Shown here one piece after another: positions 60,010-64,000 of a DNA stretch of 64,000 nt. The notes beneath the pieces were generated by a model. It saw only the letters and a list, made by a program, of their open reading frames with translations, did not search any database and was not told where the DNA came from. Source of the DNA: Chamaea fasciata (lineage: Eukaryota; Chordata; Aves; Passeriformes; Sylviidae); contig JARCOQ010000003.1 in assembly GCA_029207755.1 (NCBI GenBank), positions 97,480,646 through 97,544,645 of the forward strand, given 5' to 3'. The stretch's first letter is position 1, and the number at the start of each line of letters is the position of its first letter. Both the position numbers and the translations under genes were made by a program.

Positions 60010-63000
60010 CCCCAGGTGATTAATTGATTGGTTGTGGGTGTTTTACGGAGTAGTAGACTGATAGTGGCAAGTTTAGGTAAACCTGGCTAGACAATAATAG
60101 ACACTAATAAGAGAATAATATTATCCTTCAGATCCTGGTTGATTCAATATAGTATCACCAGGACTGATTACTTTGTGTCTTGGTAACCATTTGCCTTCCT
60201 AAACAAGAGGCTTAGGACTAAACTGAGAGCTGACAGTCTGTCCCTTATTTCCACTCTTCCCTCTCTTCCTGATACCCAGTAAAAAGGCTTTGGGCCATTT
60301 CTCTCCCAGGGACAATTTTTACTCATCTTTAGTCTTTAATCTTGTTTTACAAGGTCATCTTTTAAATCCTGCACCAATTCAGTCCTTGCCCCAGCTAGAG
60401 ATCTGCCTGGTTTTAGTCAGCCAGTGCCAGAAGTCCTGAGCACCAGTGAGATTGAGAGGTACCCACCACAGGGCAGGAGCTGGCACACACAGCTGGCAGA
60501 CTGTACACACAGGAGTGTATTCCAACACCTCAGCTTTCTACTTCCATAAATATTGCCATGTTCTTCAGGTGTGGGGTGTTTTTTATGCAATTTTAGCAGG
60601 GAGTTCCTAGGGCAAATGGGAAGAATCTATATCAATGCTGACTGAGAACTGGGTATTAGCTTTTGGGCTGAGTTCCCTGAAGAAGGATTCTTTGCTTCAG
60701 GCCGTTTCTGCTGTTCAAGGACTAACACATTTCATGCAATTTTAATAATTGTTATTAAAAATATACCAGATTTTTAGGTCACTGGTTTCTTCCTGGTGGA
60801 AGACTGCAATGCAAGATTTCCTGCAAGCTACTGGTTAGAATTAAAAGTCAATACAAACGTAAAAAATTAGGAACAATAATCTGAACAGTGGGAAGGTGGC
60901 TAAAGTCACTGCTTTGTTGATGGTTTTATTCCAAACCGCCCCCCACCCCTTCCCTTAGCTTGGCACCTTTTATATAACTTACATTATCGCAACTGTCTTT
61001 GTGCCAGGAGGAGTGAAGTACTCTCCTGTTCCAAGCTTCTGCTACTTTAGATAAGCCAGCAATAATTATTTCTGAGTGAAACAAAATTAACCCTCACAAA
61101 GGAGCCTGAGTCCATAGCTGTGTTCCAATTTGGAAGTCATTTGTCTTGGGATACAAAGGCTCCAGTTCCCCGTAGTACCAAACTGGGTTCTTACAGACTC
61201 AGAGTTATACTGGCAAACCAAAAATCTTAAACCCGCTATTATAAATGTTGTCACTGTTTTATTGTAACTCCACTGTGAGAATAATGCATTGGAAATAAAG
61301 CATAGATGAAGCCTATTTCCCCATTTATTTCCAAAGTAGAGTCACAGTTTCCTGGTACCTTTACAAAGTGGCTACGTCTCTGAGTCAGGACTTTTTGTGT
61401 GCCTTCTTTGATATGTACAGCCCAAAGCCTAAATAAGACACAACAGAAGATCAGACAAAGAAAATAAAGAAAGAGGTAAAAAAAAAAAAAAAGAAGGGGT
61501 AAAAAGGTGAAAGAAAAGGATGAGATGGAAAACATAAGAGACAAAGGGGAGGGTACTAAGTGACCCCTTGAAGTCCCTGTTTCCTACAATTTCATAGCAG
61601 ATAATAGAGGGTCTTGTTCTAGCAAACTCTATTTCCCAACTACACATTTTCCTGGCCTGTATATGGAGACAGCTTAATGCTTCTATTCTGATGGAAAAAG
61701 TGCAACACAGCAGAAATAAGAAATACAAAGTGTGTTCTCTAGCTTTAGGTCAACACAGGAGAATGACAGAAGTTGTCATTTAAAAGTGACATTTGCTGAA
61801 TCCCTATGAAATTATAAAAAGCAGGCATAATAACAGAAAAGGAAAATAAGAGATAACTCTAAAGAAAATTAAATAATTGTAGTTTCTGTGCTTTAAAGTG
61901 TTTTCTAACAGTTACATATGCCAGCATATAGTATATTTGTCTCAACCTGAGAAAGAGCAGTACCTGTGAAGAACACGTCATGGTACACCCATCTTCGTAT
62001 TCCATAATCTGTTAACAAGTGCATCTCTTCTGGCTGATAAGAAGCAGCATTTCTGCTGACCCCTCCCACTGAGGAATTCAGTGAAGCCATGGTGACGAGC
62101 AAAAGTATAAGTTTCCTGTATTACTACAAAGAGGCTCAGACAGCCAATAATCCTGAAGAAAGCATGTTAACCTGTACGGAGCTGGACATCTGTTGAAGGT
62201 GTGCTTGAAAACACAGCATAGACATGCCTACCTATTTCTTCACACTCATGAATAAGTCCCATTATACTACTTCTGTGAAATCGAGCATTCTCCCCTTCCC
62301 AGTTATCTGCGGGTGAGCAATTAGAAGTGAAGTAGGCAGACAGATGTTGAGCAAGCACTGAGACGTCACCATTCATCATCAGCCAGCAGATACTGAACTT
62401 GGCTGACTACCCCAGCTCAGTCAGAGAGTTTGGCACACTGTCTCTCAGCACTGGGTTTTTCACTCAGGATCTTAAATTGTACTAAGGGTTCACTCCGTAA
62501 ATCACATAAAACAGGAGGATGGGAAAGGCTTCGCTTTTTGCCATCAGGCAAAATTATAACAATTTCAGACCTTTTACAAGTAGTGTTGCTGCTCTGTTTA
62601 AGTGTCACCTTTCATCTCTAGATAGCATCGCTGCCTATTCAAAAGAGAAAAGGGCATTTGGCCAGCTAGTAAATGGAATTCCTTTCCTCTGTCCTGCATG
62701 TGCTTAGTCTTGCATACAAAGCATAAAAAGCAAACCCGAAGGTCTAATAGATGGGACCATAAGGAGGTTCACATGCCATCTCTGAGTAAAACATCAAACA
62801 AAGATTTTTGGGAACTCAGAAACGTGTCATCATATGTGATATTTCTCTTGTCAGCAGCAAAGCTGTCTCTAATGCACAGCACACTTAGCAAATCAAGAAT
62901 GCTTCAGGCCAAATTTGGGTAAAAGCTAAAGCTTTGCCTCCCACAGGTTTTATCTGCAGCTGCTGAAGCAAACATTTCTACCTCCCCTCCCTCACTGAAG

Positions 63001-64000
63001 GAGATTGTATTTCAGAGCATTGTTTTCTGTAGACACTTATTAACCCTGTTGAATTTAGAGTAGGGGATTGCACTCAATATCTATTGATTAGCAGTGCTGC
63101 AGTAATCCTTAAGCCTTGGTCATTTTGGTCTGTTGACTAGGACTTGGTACACAGCAGTGCCCTTTTCAGCAGACATTGATATGCATGTAAGGATGTGGGA
63201 GAGGCAGGAGGGAAGGTTAGCGTGAAGTCAAGTGTTTATGCATTACAGGAAATTCCTGGTGAGGTGATGGCAGCTTTTATCATAGCCTGACAGAGTTCAG
63301 GGTTTAAATCATACAAACATGCATCAAATCAAAAACTTTCTCAAAGCTATGTTGGAAAATAGAGTTCATTATTCAGTCATTCCAAACAATAAGAAGTTTT
63401 GCCTGGGTAGAAAAAGAAAAAAAATTCTTCCAAGCTGATTCTTCCTCAAATTAACAGTAATATGATAGAGGTTCCCGGATCATTTGTTTTCTCTCTTTGC
63501 TCATCCTTTCTGCTCAAAATTGAATGTGTTTTGACATAGCAACTATTTCCAGTAGGGAACTGCCTTCTCCAAAACATGTCTCTTGCTCTGCAGCCAAGCT
63601 TCAAAGACACCTATTTATTCAAAGTAGGGCTTAACACTTCCTTTTACATCTGTTCATTTTGTGCTTCTGCTAGCTTTCACTCAGCTTTCACTTCAGTCTC
63701 TGATTTACTAGCAGGGTTGGTGTACCTCATGAAGAACCTCCTTTCTGCAGCTGCCTACCACCTTTCCCCTCTGACTCAAAACACCTGCAACGCAGAAACC
63801 ACATCAGGAACTTCCACAAAATAAAAAGAAGCTGCAATATCTTCTTTATCTAATACTTCAGTCTGAAAACAATGGCAACTCAGAACTGCTGATTCAGGAG
63901 CTGTCTTTTTGGTATGTGAGCATTGACCTGCAAGAGAGGTACAGGGTAGACAGCTGAGGACAGAATTAGCATTGGCTAACTCCAGGTTAGCTAATAAATG
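60010..64000. other. Non-coding stretch; weak exon-like segments on the minus strand
   Basis: Contains an A14-type run near 61478-61492. At 61905-62608 the minus strand has three consecutive frames of 63-70 codons, each in a different phase, including the candidate first exon at 61964-62090. The remainder shows no gene or mobile element. Confidence 0.55.
61964..62090 (-). other. Candidate first coding exon (weak)
   Basis: On the minus strand an ATG in a strong Kozak context (GTCACCATGG) opens 42 codons plus one base (MASLNSSVGGVSRNAASYQ, then HLLTDYGIRRWVYHDVFFT), ending at a good donor (TTCACAG then GTACTG, donor at 61963). The minus frame 62167-62379 upstream also has a possible donor (AATAG then GTAGGC), so the two could be parts of one decayed or spliced coding unit. 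No product is recognised and no further exon is seen in the window. Confidence 0.2.

Overview
The window looks like AT-rich, gene-poor nuclear DNA from a bird. The evidence is the repeat content: CR1 LINE 3' ends carrying the ATTCTATG-type terminal octamers, a CR1 ORF1 remnant, a class III (ERVL-like) endogenous retrovirus pol remnant, and LTRs of families widespread in birds. A passerine is plausible but cannot be proved from the sequence alone. I found no bacterial-style genes, operons, CRISPR array, tRNA or rRNA. No complete protein-coding gene is visible. The window is best read as intergenic DNA or a very large intron.

Layout. 1-893: decayed ERVL-like pol on the minus strand, running off the window start. 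970-1312: CR1 3' end (minus). 1642-1704: two adjacent perfect hairpins. 4516-4645: short CR1 3' end (plus). 9713-9751: A39 run preceded by a polyadenylation signal. 11242-11790 and about 14786-15085: two LTRs of one avian family in opposite orientations, with a CR1 reverse-transcriptase remnant (12990-13475, minus) between them. 21012-21280: CR1 3' end (plus). About 24977-25425: another LTR (plus). 28575-29660: CR1 ORF1 remnant (minus), cut by a 272-bp solo LTR (29095-29366) with a perfect 6-bp target duplication. 33418-33814: 397-bp homopurine tract made of 63 GGAA and 35 GAAA units. 37461-37635: 175-bp homopyrimidine tract. The remaining sequence is apparently single-copy non-coding DNA, broken by A/C- or T/G-rich low-complexity tracts (18.4, 20.8, 23.7, 42.7, 58.0, 58.2 and 59.9 kb) and a 33-G run at 57960.

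A few open, splice-site-flanked segments could be exons. The best is 52258-52475 (plus); others are 37881-37997 and 61964-62090 (minus) and 8427-8484 (plus). None matches a gene I recognise, and all are offered with low confidence. Nearly all other open frames of 60 codons or more are chance frames or low-complexity artefacts.

There is no set of genes that works together here. The legible history is one of retroelement insertion, nesting and decay plus microsatellite growth. I did not find a convincing new biological system. The most notable items are the nested LTR insertion, the 397-bp homopurine tract, the G33 run, the recurrent A/C tract family, the paired hairpins and the cysteine-rich candidate exon.
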